DNA of 64,000 bases from assembly GCA_963971225.1 (NCBI GenBank), contig OZ020268.1, positions 46,178,404 to 46,242,403 on the forward strand. Direction: 5' to 3'. Source of the DNA: Melieria omissa. Lineage: Eukaryota; Arthropoda; Insecta; Diptera; Ulidiidae. The position numbers were made by a program, and so were the translations under genes. Positions 46,740-59,445 of the stretch are shown here, piece by piece. Every line of letters starts with the position of its first letter. Positions within the stretch are counted from its first letter, which is position 1. The notes below the pieces were generated by a model. The model was not told where the DNA came from. It worked only from the letters and a program-made list of their open reading frames with translations, and made no database searches.

Positions 46740-47470
46740 TGGGTGTTAAGAGACACGATCCTGTAGAGAAGTCTATTTGTTTCTAATCTCCTGTCTTCAA
46801 TATATCTTCTTAAAAGTCACGATTCTGTAGAGAAGTCTCTTCGTTTTTATCTACTTTCTATCTTCTTCTTATTTATCTTCTTAAAAGTCTCGATCGTGTA
46901 CTGAAGTCTCTTCGTTTCTTATCTGCTATCTTCTCTCTATATTCTTCTTATCTATCTTCTGAAGAGACACGATCCTGAAGAGAAGTTTCTTCGTTTTTTT
47001 CTACTATCTATCTTTTTCTAATCTATCTTCTTAAGAGACACGATCCTGTAGAGAAGTCTTTTCGTTTTTTTCTACTACTTATCTATCTTCTTCTTATCTA
47101 TCTTCTTAAGAGACACGATCTTGTAGAGAAGTCTCTTCGTCTCTTATCTCCTATCTTCTATCTATCTTCTTCTTATTTTTCTTCTTAAAAGACACGATCC
47201 TGCAGAGAAACATCTTTGTTTCTTATCTCATATCTTCTATCTATTTTCTTCTTATCTATCTTCTTAAAAGACACGATCCTGTGGAGGAAGTTTCTTCGTT
47301 TTTATCTCCTATATTTTATCTATCTTTTTCTTATATATCTTCTTAAGAGACACGATCCTGTGGAGGAAGTTTCTTCGTTTTTATCTCCTATATTCTATCT
47401 ATCTTTTTCTTATATATCTTCTTAAGAGACACGATCCTGTAGAGAAGTCTCTCCGTTTCTTATCTGCATG
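46740..47470. repeat. Tandem array, ~68-81 bp unit, ten copies
   Basis: AGACACGATCCTGTAGAGAAG followed by TCTYTTCGTTT, TATCTNCTATCTTCT and TATCTATCTTCTTAA recurs near 46750, 46818, 46889, 46966, 47040, 47112, 47193, 47272, 47350 and 47428. The last copies are the closest to each other. Confidence 0.9.
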
Positions 47471-47720
47471 TACAACGATCTATATGATTCAAATTGAAAC
47501 AAGTTCGAGCCCACAACAATTCTATATTCTTTGGAATCATATCCTATTCATACTATGTTTCATTATGTTATGTCTGGCTAACAGAATGTGCGGTAAATTA
47601 TATTTAAGAAGAAATCTTTAAGCTTGTGGTAGATTGAAGTGGAAGAATTAAGTGCTAGAGATGAGAGATGTCCGTCATATGATTAGATTAATTCTTCTCT
47701 TCTTCTTCTAGGACCCATTG
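47471..47720. other. Non-coding stretch
   Basis: Nothing recognised. Confidence 0.4.
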
Positions 47721-47870
47721 TTGGTAGGTAGGTTGCCCATTGTGATACCACAAATTTCACCCGTTTGAAAAGCAACACTGTTTTGTCAACATAATTGCGA
47801 GTCTTTAGGAGTGTTTCACCAGCCGGAGCTAGGAATCGAACCTTGGGGCTCTAGTATGACCCATTGTAAT
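47721..47870 (-). mobile_element. Short SINE-like repeat copy with B-box-like core
   Basis: It contains the GTGATACCACAA core of the 18.9-kb/23.9-kb family, then CACCCGTTTGAAAAGCAACACTG, then CACCAGCCGGAGCT and GGAATCGAACC (47832-47842, B box on the minus strand). It appears to be an internally deleted relative of 40016-40400. Confidence 0.5.
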
Positions 47871-48184
47871 TTCCCGTAGAAAGCGACAAGCTGGTTTTCA
47901 ATGGGTATCTAGATGGAAACCTCCTTGAGCTCCATATGAACCAGACCAATTTGCCTGATTAGAGATCTTCAAGCATTCCATCTCCAACGTATTGGGTACA
48001 TTCTATTTGCACTGCAAGACATTTATTAGATAATGTCGAGCAGATTTGACTGACTCTTTATCTTCACAACTACCACATTGGGATGATGATTTTTTTTACT
48101 AAAAGCCTTTAACTCTTCTATGGCACTCAGTCCATTTTGGACCATTGTATTATACCTATGGGGAATAGGGAAAGAGAGGAGATT

Positions 48185-48300
48185 GATATCTTATACTTCA
48201 CCCGTTTTGAAATGTGTATGCAACACTGTTTTTTCCAACATATGTTGAAACGCCGAATCCAAACGGCGATTGGCAGTTTTTTCTTTCACACTTGAGATGA
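48185..48300 (-). mobile_element. Partial copy of the same short dispersed repeat
   Basis: CCCGTTTTGAAATGTGTATG, CAACA, TTCCAACATATGTTGAAA and GGCGATTGGCAGTTTTTTC match 40060-40190. No B box is included. Confidence 0.6.
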
Positions 48301-49199
48301 CGATTACTGCACCACTACAGTAATCCCTTAAGATCCCAACAAGTATGAGAAGTGTCCTTTTGTCTAATCGCTGATTACATTTATTCCTGTTTTAGTTGAA
48401 CTTTTACCAAAAGGTACATGAAATCCTGTACTTGCCTTCTCACATAGATCGAATTAGAACTTCTGAAGCTGAGAATGGATAAGACACTGAACTGTATAAC
48501 CTTTTTGCGCTGATCGTAGTAGAATTATTAAAGCTAAGGATGGATATCAGCCACTGTGCATTCTAGGGCCAACTCGAACTCGCTTCGACCCATTTGATCA
48601 GCTTTTTTCTTGGACGAAGTGGCCAGTGGCCAAGCATCCAATAGAGCATAAAAGCGTTTGGACCCGAAACAGATTAGAGTGGCTATCCCAAAGCGGAGCC
48701 CATTTAGGTCATAAAAGCTCATTGTCAAACCAAGACAATCGGTCTTAAGTTCGCTCACTCATTGAACCAGTTTCACAGTATACTGAGAATACTTTTATCG
48801 ACTAGATTTCCCAGATTGGCGAAAAATAAGTTGCACAGTTGATTTTTCCTCCTTTTGAATAAAGCAGGACAAGTCCATGGAAGGTAAAGGACATTTGTCT
48901 CCTCGTTCAAATAGCCTCGATAGGAGTCTTTCAAAAACAATGACCTCAATGATAACTTGACTACTTTTTCGATAAGCCTCTTTTTCTGTGGTCTCCGCAG
49001 CCAAAGGGTTACAAGATGAAAAGTTGCCCTTAAAATAAAAAAGGAGCTTTTACCAAAACTGTATGTAACGGCAAAAAATGCAAATTTTTCTTAAGAAATT
49101 TGTCTACTTAATAATCCTAAATTGTGGCATCCGAAACCCATACTGGTAAATTTTTGTTGTTATTATAAAAATAACGAGTAAGAAAACTCCAACTTCACT
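48301..49199. other. Non-coding stretch
   Basis: Nothing recognised. Confidence 0.4.
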
Positions 49200-49290
49200 T
49201 CATTCGTTTTTCGCGATTCGAACCCAAGTCCCTTTGACTAGCAGTTTGGCACTTGGCACATTAATCACTGAGTCAAAGTACTGTCAAACG
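49200..49290 (-). other. tRNA-like module (A and B box), degenerate
   Basis: On the minus strand the segment reads TTTGACTCAGTGATTAATGT, then GCTAGTCAAAGG, then ACTTGGGTTCGAATCGCG. GACTCAGTG-GATTAA resembles a tRNA D-arm/A box and GGGTTCGAATC is a perfect B-box core with T-loop. The distance is too long and the acceptor ends do not pair, so it is a tRNA-derived SINE head or decayed tRNA, not a working tRNA gene. Confidence 0.5.
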
Positions 49291-49439
49291 AGAAGCAAAC
49301 AGCCTTTTAATCAACTATTTCATACTGCGGGCCTCTCTTTTTGTCTTTCTCGTCTTCCTCTCAAGCTTTGAAGACCCTTTAAGACACCTGAGAATCACAT
49401 GTGTGACTGTGGACCCCCAACTTGAACTTCAGCCATGTC

Positions 49440-50520
49440 AGTCAAAGCCTGAGCTGTAATTTCGCTCAATGACATTTACTCAATTTCAATTAGTGCTTTC
49501 GGCACAGCACTTGGGTGAACCTGTAAGCGACAACACGACACGTGCTTTCCACCTGCTGTGTCGTCATTTGTTTACAAAACGAAACGACCGAAACACGAAC
49601 GCAACTCTCCTGCCAACTGCGCACCCCACGCGTTGGCAACAAACTCCCAACCGCGCGCCACATTGCATGTTGCGCGCAACATGTGTCTAAACATTTCGTT
49701 CGGCACGAAGTGGCCGCGCATCGGCTTTGGCGCCGACACGATGCGAGATTTTCTTGCGCTTCGCTGTGGCTTTGGTTTTCCTTGGGCTGGCGCAGCGCAG
49801 CGTGTCGTGCGGCCGCGCTGCCGCGAGCAGATTTTCTGGATCAGCCCAAACGTGCGGCGCGCCATGGAAATTTCATGCATTTCAGTCCAACAGCGGACGC
49901 CGACGTGTGCGAAAGCTTTGAGCGCTCAATTTTTTTGTTATCGCCCTTTTCTGTTGGTGCGTGTGGTGAACAGCCAAACAAGGAGCACAGCCCAAAGTTG
50001 TTATTGGCAACAATTCACACACACTGGCGCCAAAGTGCAGTGAACAACAAATTCGAATTTGAAAAGTGCGTCAAACGCTCCAACGCAGACTTGGCCACAG
50101 CGAGCAGGAAACGTAAATTGTGTAGCAATTTCTTTGTTGTCGTTGTTCAATTTGAAGTGAACAGCGCAGCGTTTTGGGAGAAAGGACACAACGCAGCGCG
50201 CAGCATTTAAGTGACAATTCTAACTGACAGCTAAATAAAGTGCAGTGCTTTCAAAACGACGAAAAGTGAAAGAAGCAACGACATAATTGAAATTTACATA
50301 AATAAATGCACACAGCAATAAAACACGAATTGAATTGAAAAGGCGAAATGGCTGCAAAAAAGTGCAACGGCGAGAAATCAGTGCGCACATGAAGCACACA
50401 CACACATACAAACAAAGAAATGAAAACAAAAAACTCGTTAATTCGATTTGAAAATCGTTTAAAAATTTACAAATGTTGCTGCTGCTTTTAAGCGTCCAGC
50501 GAAAGTGTTGGACAGGGATA
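49440..50520. other. CpG-rich unique block, promoter- or 5'UTR-like
   Basis: A sharply GC- and CpG-richer block (49540-50210) is followed by A-rich sequence of the kind found in fly 5' leaders (AAAGTGAAAGAAGCAACG near 50260, AATAAATGCACACAGC near 50300). Several frames are open on both strands and none has protein character. It could be an alternative promoter of the perlecan-type gene or of a gene further on; there is no direct proof. Confidence 0.35.
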
Positions 50521-50744
50521 TGAAAACGTTTTTATCTTTAGGCTAAAAAAAACATTTTTTTTAATTCGTTTAAGTTGAAGTCAACGTTGGAAGAAATTTT
50601 GTAATTCTTTGAGTGTTTTTAAATTTTTTGTGAGCTTCTTTTAGTGGAAGAAAATGGAGACAACTTCTGATTGTTGAATTCAGTTTTTCATTTTGACCTT
50701 TTTGAAGGTCCTTAAGGTGACTTTTTATATCAGAGATAAGTTTA

Positions 50745-50925
50745 AATTTAAATTTTTAAAAACTTTAGAAGAAGGAAGAACAGAAAGAAAAGATTTAAGA
50801 CTATTGAAGAAAAATTTCTAATAAAACTCTACAATAATTTTTTAAAACTTTAGAAGAAGTGAGAAAAGAAAGAAAAGATTTAAGGCTATTGAAGAAAAAT
50901 AGAAAAAAAGGATATCTCTTATATT
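50745..50925. repeat. Two ~75-bp direct copies
   Basis: AAAACTTTAGAAGAAG, AAAGAAAAGATTTAAG and CTATTGAAGAAAAAT recur with an offset of about 90 bp. Confidence 0.75.
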
Positions 50926-52080
50926 ATTTATTTCTAGGGGGTTAAAAAAATTTTAAACAATTGTTTAAAAAAAAAATTTCTTATATTATTTTAAAGTGAA
51001 TGAATCTAAAATGTTTCAAGAAATTTTTGTCGTAAAAGTGAATACAAATACAGTAAAAGCTGCTGTACTTCATCGATTTCTAGCAAAAACCCCATTGTGA
51101 TTCGCTTCATAGAGGTGGAGGAATATCCAACTGTCGCAAGAATTCAAAAGAAGAAACTGTTTCCAACTTAGTAAGCTAAGTTTTTTAGTATTTTCTAGTT
51201 TGGAATTATTGAGATAGTTGGATATTCAGTTGAAGGCACTTACAATGGGAACTTTTTTGGAAATCTGTGTGGAAGTGTGGCTTGTACTATCCACACTCTT
51301 CACAACCTAACCAAGGGAGTTATAGGGCTGACCGTGTAAAAAGGGTTTCGAGAAAAATGCCTTGTAGCTCTAAGAAGGGTCCATATAGGACACTATAGGT
51401 TAAATTTTTCTGGAATTGAATAACTGAACAAAAAAATCATACACTCCAAATGTTTGATATCGAATTGTTTTGAACTTAAGACAGCAAAGCAACGAAATTT
51501 CAATTAAGTTCTGATTCCACAGTTCTTTTAGAAAATGTTTGTTTTTCTTGGAAAACTTGTTATGTTCTCTAGAAAAGCTCATTTTATGTTCTTTTGGTAA
51601 ACTTGTCATGTTGTCTGAAAGACTTCACATTGCACGAGGAGCGTGGCACTTCCTGTGCAACTCAAATTTTTCACATTACTTTAGAGCCTTAAAGATTTTT
51701 ATATAACTTTAGGACCACAAAGTTTTTGATACAACTTTAGCCACATCTTAATCCGATTTGAAAGAAACTCAGTCACGAAACTTTGTTGCGTTGAAAGGAA
51801 TTTTCGAATTATATTCTTTGTTATGTTGTTGTTCTTAAAAATAAATAAACTAATACTTAGTTTAAAAACGATTTTCTCCAAATACTGAAGCTATTCCCTG
51901 AAAATAACTTCAATATTTAAATGCTTATAAATTCGCCTCGCCGCAAAGAAAATCCCCTTAACGACTTGTCATAAACTTAAACGGCCCTTAAAGTTATCAA
52001 AGAAGAAGCTATATATAGCTATATAGACGTCTCTTGTTGCTCATAATCTTTTGTACTTTATAAAGATTAAAAAATTATTT
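50926..52080. other. Non-coding stretch
   Basis: AT-rich intron-like sequence with no gene recognised. Confidence 0.4.
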
Positions 52081-52905
52081 GAAATATGTTAGAGGCACAG
52101 ATTTTTTAGTTATTGGAAATTTTTGTACTTTAGATCTCGAAGTAACTTACCATCTGCTCTTTCTTGAAGCTTCAGTTAATGGTAGTTAAAGTTAATATTT
52201 AAATTTTTTATTTTAAATATGGTTTAAAAAAATTGCATAGTTCGATGTTAATTTCCATGCATTAGAAAAGAAGCTCCAAATAGAGACTCTGAACTGTTGG
52301 TTAAAGGAAAGTTTTCATACCCTCCATCTTGAAGTTACCTACCATCTTCTACTTCTTATAGCTTCAGTTAAAGATAACTAAAGTTACCTAAAACTTCCTA
52401 CCTCTTGTAACTAGAAGGTAGTTTATAGAAATTTCGGAGAATGTCAACTTCCATGTCTTTCAAATAGATACACCGAACTGTTGGTTATAGAAAAGTTTTT
52501 ATACCATCCTTCTTGAAGTTACCTAACACTTCCTACCTGTAGGCAGTTTGTAACTAAATTTTGTATATATTTCGTAGATCAAAAGTGATTTGAAACAGAT
52601 GCACCGAACTGTGGATTATACGAAAGTGTTTGTACTTTTGATCTCGAAGTTATCTACGATCTCCTTCTCCTCTCAAAGCTAAAGTTTATAGAAATTTTGT
52701 AGTTCAAGTTCACTGCATTAGAAAATTAGTTCCAAAGAGAGACACCGAACGGTTGGTTATAGGAAAATTTTCATATCCACCAGCCTGAAGTTACCTATAG
52801 CTAAAGTTTATACAAACTCATAGTTCAATGTCAATTTGCATGCCTTAGAAATTAAGTTCCAAACAGAGGCAGACAAAGTTTTCTTGGAAAGTCGCAGTTA
52901 AGTTT
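52081..52905. repeat. Degenerate tandem repeat, ~130-185 bp unit, about four copies
   Basis: CCGAACTGTTGGTTATAGGAAAG or a close variant recurs near 52289, 52473, 52605 and 52747. Each copy is followed by TTTTCATACC or TTTGTACTTTTGATC and a CTTGAAGTTACCTA-type segment, and by GAAATTTNGTAG with TTAGAAAAKAAGTTCCAAA. Confidence 0.75.
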
Positions 52906-53840
52906 CTCTCTGTAACGATCGGGATTGGCTAGATCAGATCGGATTGGCTAGATTTTTTACTGAAAGAAGTACAACGGTTTTTACTGTCTGGGGAAAATTA
53001 AAAAAAATTGCCCATATATTTTGCAATGAAATTCAATAGCCTTGAACATCCAAGTTTTAAACAAAAAGCTGTAGTTCAAGCGAAAGCTTTCGTCATCTCT
53101 AGAAAACTGAATCTCGAATTCCCTTCGCAGAGTTTTTTCCTGTCTTTTCCAGTCTTTTCTTTTTCTGCTCTCAGATCAAATGCACTAATTAGAGCAACAA
53201 ATTTACAACAACCAACATCAAATGTTGGGCTAACTACGCAACATCGGCACAACTCGAGCATTTATTGCATAAAACCGAAATCGAAGGGCGTGAAAAAATC
53301 CAATCACTTCACAGCTTAACACAAAAACGCAGCCCCATAAATTGTGACAAAATACGTATGTGGTGCAGGCATCGAAGGGGCAAGAAATCGGAAATTTATA
53401 GTACAAAGCGACAATGTGTCTGAGCAGTGAGCGCCCACTGTCAAGGAATTCAAATCGCATTAGCCGCATTAGAAATGCGGAAACTGCTTCGCCACAGCAA
53501 AGCCGCAACGATCGCCAAGAATTATGTTTACTCGAGTTGCATAAATAACATGCAACACATGTATGTGGCATGCAACTTTTCGCTCGCAGCATCGAAAGCT
53601 GCCGCGCTTTTGCTTCAATTAAAATTTTTTCAAATATTTCCAGCGATCAAAATGATGAAAGCATTTTTCGGTGCTGCCTTAAGTTAGCTTGGAATTAGTG
53701 GAAATTTGTGGGGAAAAATGTGCGCTTATGGGGCCAGCTTTGGCATTTGATTTATTGCTGGTAATTAGTGGAAATTTAACAAACCCAACACATAAAATGC
53801 GTTGCGTGCGGCCGCTAATTTATAAATTTTGAAGAATTGA
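52906..53840. other. Non-coding stretch
   Basis: 53190-53700 is a unique block with overlapping open frames on both strands; no gene is supported. Confidence 0.45.
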
Positions 53841-53844
53841 AGAC

Positions 53845-55395
53845 AACTTTGGGGCCAGTGGTTTGTTTGAAATTTTGATGAGAGTAATACAAGAACTCTT
53901 TGAAAAACTTCAAGATGGTAAAAGTTGGGTTAGGTTGAGAAGAGGAGGAAGAAATTTAAAGACATGGAGAAAAATGGAAATTAAGGTGCAATTGTTTGAT
54001 TGTCAGTTTTGATTGGAATGAATTTCAGCTGATAGGTAAATTCCTAAAACACTTTGGAATACTTCAGGATGGTAAAAGTTGGGTTAGGTTGAGAAGAAGA
54101 AGAGACCAATAAGAGAAAAGAAGACACAAGAAAATTACGGTTCAATTGTTTGATTATTCATTTTAATTGGAGTCAAATACAGCTGATAGATAAATTCATT
54201 AAGACTCTTTAGAATTCTTCAAGATGGTGAAAAGATGGGTTAGGTTGAGAAGAAAAAGAGACAAATCAAAGAAGAAAATTTAAGTGGGAGTGTCTTATTT
54301 TCAATTTTTAATGGATTGAAATAAAACTGGTAGACAAATTCACTTAAACTCCTTGGAATTCTTCAAGATGGTAAAAAGTTGGGTTAGGTTGAGAAGAAAA
54401 AGAGACAAATCAGAGAAGAACATTTAGGTGGGATTGTCTAATTTTCAATTTTGAATGGATTGAAATAAAACTGGTAGGCAAAATCACTTAAACTCTTTGG
54501 GATTCTTGGAGATGGTAAAAAATTGGGTTAGGTTGAAAAGAGAAAGAGACAAATAAGAGAAGTAAACTGAAGTGTAAGTGTTTTATTTCCAATTTTGAAT
54601 GGATTGAAATACAACTGGCGGGTAAATTCACTTAAACGCTTTGGAATTCTCCAAGATTGTAAAAAGTTAGGTTAGGTTGAGAAGAAGAAGAGAAATATTA
54701 GACAAGAAAGAAGACAACTTAAGGACGAAAATTTTATTTTCGGGTTTTAATTGATTGAAACACAAACTCACGTAAGCTCTTTGGAATTTTTGAATATGAC
54801 AAAAGGTTGGGTTAAGTCGAGAAAAGGTCTCTTCTTCTTCTTGGCTTAATTAGGGAAGAGAATAAAGTAGAAAATCGAAAGGCAGATGTTTTACTTTCAA
54901 TTTTGAATGGACTGGAAACTTTTCAGACTTCTTCAAAGTGGTAAAAAGTTGGGTTAGGATGAAAAGAAGAAGTGGCAAATAAGAAAAGTAAAATGAATTG
55001 TAGGTGTTTTGTTTTAAATTTCGATTGGATTCATTTAATCTTTTTGCAATTCTTCAAAATGATAAAAAGTGTGGTTAAGTTGAGAAGTGGAAGAAAAAAT
55101 GTGTGTAATAAAGAACAAAACTTAACGGCGGGTATTCCATTTTCAGTTTTGAATAGATTGTGTGTGTTGGTGAACAAATTCACGTAACGTTTTTGAAATT
55201 TTTTTATAAAAAAAAGTTGGGTTAAGTCGAAAAGAAGAAAAAGATTAGGGAAGAAGAAAACCGAATGACAATATTTGTCTTACGTTCCATTTGCTTTCAA
55301 TTTCGATTGAACTGAGAACTCTTCAGAATTTTTCAAAGTGGTAAAAAGTTGGATTAGGTTGAGAAAACAAAAGATTGCACTTTGACGCTTTAATC
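53845..55395. repeat. Tandem array, ~121-157 bp unit, eleven copies
   Basis: CTTTGGAATTCTTCAAGATGG, TAAAAAGTTGGGTTAGGTTG, GAGAAGAAGAAGAGACAAAT and TTCAATTTTGAATGGATTGA recur in order. The GGGTTAGGTTG anchor (GGGTTAAGTCG in some copies) is near 53927, 54080, 54237, 54381, 54524, 54669, 54809, 54951, 55072, 55219 and 55350. The middle copies are the most alike. Confidence 0.9.
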
Positions 55396-57630
55396 AATCA
55401 GACCATTGTGAGTTCGTTATGAAGAAGAAATCTCTTCATCATTCGACCACTCGTGATACTTTTGGATCAAATTTTGATCATTGTTTATTTGAATGCCGTT
55501 TTTTACGTGGGAAAGCAGAAAATGTGCACCAAAATAGTTGTGCTTCGCTGCTTTTGGACAACGTTTGATCTTAAAAATAAATATGAACAGTTTTTATTAT
55601 TAGAAAACAATTTATGTGAACCGTTTAAAAGAGAATACAACGAAAAGTGGGCCTAGTCCGTTCAAGTGCAGTCGTTCCAAACAAACTGAGGCACTCTGAT
55701 TTATTTAATTTCTCATTGTGTTCTATGCTTTATGCTCTTTCGCCCAAATACCCAAATTATGTTGAAGACTGCTCCAAGTTGAAGTAATTTTTTGGAATTC
55801 TTCTCGCAGCAATTTGATTAAAATTTTAAGTGTATTAATCAATGTCAGCAGAAATCAAGTCAATATTCTTGTTAGACATCAACACACACACACACACACC
55901 AACACAGCAAGCGCCAAGTGCACAGCGCTCACACAAATTTAGACATTAAACATTGAACGCTGACGTCTGCCGCATGCATCAGGCTCGATAAATCTTCGGC
56001 AAAGCGTCAGCGTTCCAGTCGCGGCCACGGCGACAGCGACAGCGCAGCATCGAGCATTACGATTTCGTTGCGGCCGACAACTGTGTGCGCTGGCGGCAAT
56101 AAAAATCCCAGAAATCCAAAAATATCAGGCATCTATCATAGAAAAGTGATCTTGACACTGCCAGCAGTCAGCAATGACAGAACAGCAACCAGCAACAAAC
56201 GACACAGAACACGAAGCCGATTGCGCCAACAAACGATCACATTAGCAAATAGCCGCTGCATGTTTACTGTTCATCTGTCTGTTCGTCTGTCTGTCTGTCT
56301 GTCCGTCGGCAGATCACAGCCATTTCCATTTATGCGCCGTCCGTCAGCAGCCACCTTCTGCCGTCGCCTTTGTTGTGTTGCGTTGTGTTGTATTCCTTGC
56401 ACATCTTTGCATTTGCGGCTCCCTTCGTTGTGGCTCATATTCGCTGTTGTTGTTTAGTTGTTGTTGCAATTGTTATTATTGCGGTTGCAATTTTGGTTTC
56501 TGATGCTGCGAGTTCTTCTCTTTCTTTTGCCGCAATGGTCTTTGTGACATTCGAATCAAATTGCTATTTACATAGTTGTTGTTGCAACAATTTCATGTGC
56601 AGATGTATTAAGTGTTTGTCTGTTGTTGTTATCGTAGAAGAACTGCAATCACAGCTGTTTGTAGCACATTGCAACGCCCACTTTTGCTCGAAATTTATGA
56701 TCCATCAACATTTTAAGGTGTGAAGTGTTATAATTCTGTGTATTTGTCGCCGATGAATAGCGCAAAGAAAGACTGTGTGATACACTTATAATACAAATTG
56801 ACACTTGAATGTTACTGCATGGGCTTTAAAAACTGATTTCCTGTAAGAATTTATTTTCAAGGCATTAAAATCTATTCAATTCAAAGAAATAAAATCTAAA
56901 TCGATTCGTCAGACGCCATTACACAGTGATTGGTGCGTTAGGATTAGGAATTCAAATTCCGATTCAACAATAAAAAAAATTATAAGTCTTTGTGTTTTTC
57001 CCTCTCAGCAGTCAATGACCTAAATGAGCCTAAAAATAATTTGAAAACTTCGAAATCAATGTTGGAAATTTTAGCATTGAAACATTTGGAATTTTTATGG
57101 CTTCAACCTGATTTCGATAGTTTGTTATAGAGTAAAAATTTGTGTACTTTATAGGTCGAAAGAGGTCTCTGCTACTGAGATGTTTGTCGAAACCATAGTA
57201 AGACCAATTGGTAAGAATAATGCTTAACTTTAGCGAAGATTGACATCATTACTGGTGTTAAAGATATGTCCAAAGTACACAAACTCCTTTAAAACATCAC
57301 AAATTTATCTGTCAACTGTGATCTGAGATCCCAACTGCAGCGAGCAACTATTCGTAGACAGCCCTTGCCCTGAGTTAATTTACTACTAAACAGACTTAAA
57401 TTCGATTGCTGTCTGACGTCGAAATTGTTCGATCATGAACTCAAAAAACACTATAGAACTGGAGTGAATGCTGCTCCTCCTTAGATCAATCTTAGCAGTT
57501 GAATGATAAACGTCCCATAATAAGAGGACATCTTAATTCAAATCGCAGACAGTAATTAATTACAATAATTGCAATAAAGTCCCACAAAGCCCATTGAGCT
57601 CACAAAATGCTTCACATAGTTGATCCCTCG
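55396..57630. other. Non-coding stretch with a CpG-rich block 55900-56720
   Basis: CA run 55883-55900; CpG-rich GGCCACGGCGACAGCG-type sequence about 56022-56042; (TCTG)n microsatellite 56274-56312; GTT runs near 56445-56465. The open frame at 56068-56457 crosses the TCTG array and lacks an ATG, so it is not called. 56720-57630 is AT-rich with no gene. 56930-56990 is weakly tRNA-like. Confidence 0.45.
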
Positions 57631-57639
57631 ATCCTTTTT

Positions 57640-58110
57640 CGAGATTTCAATTTTATTCGACGGCCATCACTATAACCGCAAACTCCATGACTGAATCTTG
57701 GCGTTCTTTAGAACAGGAATGCCCAAAAGAATAAGAAAAACTCCACTGAAATCTTTTATTTCTTTCTCAACAAAAAGATAAGTTTTTCATTCAAATGTTT
57801 TCTTACTAATCACCAAAAGAAAAGTTGCTTTTATTTGGTGTTTATTGAGCCGATAACCTCAGACTCTATGACTAAATCACTTCGATCTTTAACACTAGAA
57901 TGCCCAAGAGAGTAAACATAACTCCACTGAAATATTGTATTTCTTTCTCAACAAAATGAGAAGTTTTTTATTTGAATGTGTTTTACTAACCACCAAAACA
58001 AACATTGCTTTTATTTGGTGTTTATTGAGCCGATGACCGAATCACTTCGATTTTTAAGAGAGTAAAAATAATTCCGCTGAAATCTTTTATATCTTTTTGA
58101 AAGAAAATCT
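57640..58110. repeat. Tandem ~155-175 bp unit, three copies (last partial)
   Basis: CTCCACTGAAAT, TATTTCTTTCTCAACAAAA, CTTTTATTTGGTGTTTATTG and AGCCGATRACC recur. The CTGAAAT anchor is near 57745, 57921 and 58077. Confidence 0.85.
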
Positions 58111-58899
58111 GATTTGACTTAATTTTTTAAAGCCAAATTAAGCCAATTTAAATTTTTTTTTGTAATAGAGTTTCATATGGACTTTTTAGGATTAGATCAT
58201 CTGATTACAAGTAGATTCTAGTGTTCAATTTCAATTAAACAATACTAATTCCTTTTGAAAACTGAACTTTGGAGAATTTCAAACAAAAATCCATAAAACA
58301 AACAAACACAAACTTTACAATTTCGTAAAATATGATTATTTTTTTTTATGTTTACACAATTAAAAAAATTCTTTAGAACTTGTAAATCTTCAAAATTTGA
58401 TTCTTCGCCATATAAGCACCAACACAATCTTCAAACCAACATATAGCCAACATTTCTCGTTGTCACTTGAACATTTTGTCTTTTGCCAAGCGCCGCTGAC
58501 CCACTTGGCTGGTTGCTTTCGCGCGCTGTCGTGTAAGTTGATCCCAAACGACAGCCCTGACTGCTGCCTCTCGATGTGTGTGTGTCTCAGACGATTTTAA
58601 ATTTTTTCTTCAATTTTGTTATTGTTACATATTTTTGTTTACGTTGCGTTTGTCGTTTTGTCTGCTTCTAACTTGCAGTTGAATGTGTTTTGTTTGCTGA
58701 TCTTGAGCACAAAAATATACAATTTAAGTATATCAAAAAATGTTTGGCGTTGTAGACAACAGCTCAGCACTTTGGTGGACTTTTTGCTTAGTAACTGTAG
58801 GAGGAAGAAATGAGACAAATAAGAGTGTTTCAGTTGGTTCAAATAGGTGAAGAGTAAAAGTCAGAAAAGAAGCCAAACTAACCAACTAAGAAGAACTAA
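58111..58899. other. Non-coding stretch
   Basis: AT-rich, with a unique block 58430-58600. No gene is recognised. Confidence 0.4.
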
Positions 58900-59445
58900 A
58901 CCAGTAACCTACTGTCAGAGATCATCTGATGTTTTAAAGCTTAGCTTTGATCCGTCTTGTGTTTTCAATTCTGAAGACTTCAATTCAAAGATCAGTTTAG
59001 CTGGGACGTTATCAATGCAATCGAAGTGTTCTTCTTTGGTAGTGAAACAACCGGATCAAAGTGGGAACAGCATAGCAGCTCAGTGTAGGGTACAAAGAAC
59101 GTTTAAACTTATTGAACCTGGAAAATTGTAAGATCAGAACTCTGCCTTCATGCATTGAAATGGAACACATTATCCACACTTTAGCTCTACAACAATAACA
59201 AATTATTTGTCTTAAGCAACTTCAAACCAGTTGAGAATCATTGTCTGAATCACTACAGTCCTGCGAGTCCCTTCCAGCAGCTGTAACCTAACAACCTTAA
59301 GTCAATGATCATCTGATCTTTTCAAACTAAATTTTGATCCGTTTTGTCTTCGCAATTCTGAAGCCTGCAATTTAAAGATTAGTTTAGCCGAGACGTTATT
59401 TTCAATACGATCGAAGTGTTCGGAAAAATCAGCCACCGCACTTTG
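58900..59445. repeat. Two copies of an ~150-bp unit, offset ~390 bp
   Basis: GATCATCTGATSTTTT, TTTGATCCGTYTTGT, CAATTCTGAAG, AAAGATYAGTTTAGC, GACGTTAT and ATCGAAGTGTTC occur in the same order at 58918-59035 and 59308-59422. Confidence 0.8.

Noticed and set aside
49542..50210. 222- and 161-codon open frames
   Set aside because: They start at GTG rather than ATG, overlap each other and a minus-strand frame, and look random. CpG richness explains the lack of stops.
56930..56990. tRNA-like GTGATTGGTGCGTTAGG ... GAATTCAAATTCC on the + strand
   Set aside because: The A-box-like part fits poorly and the B box is degenerate. It is too weak to list as a module.
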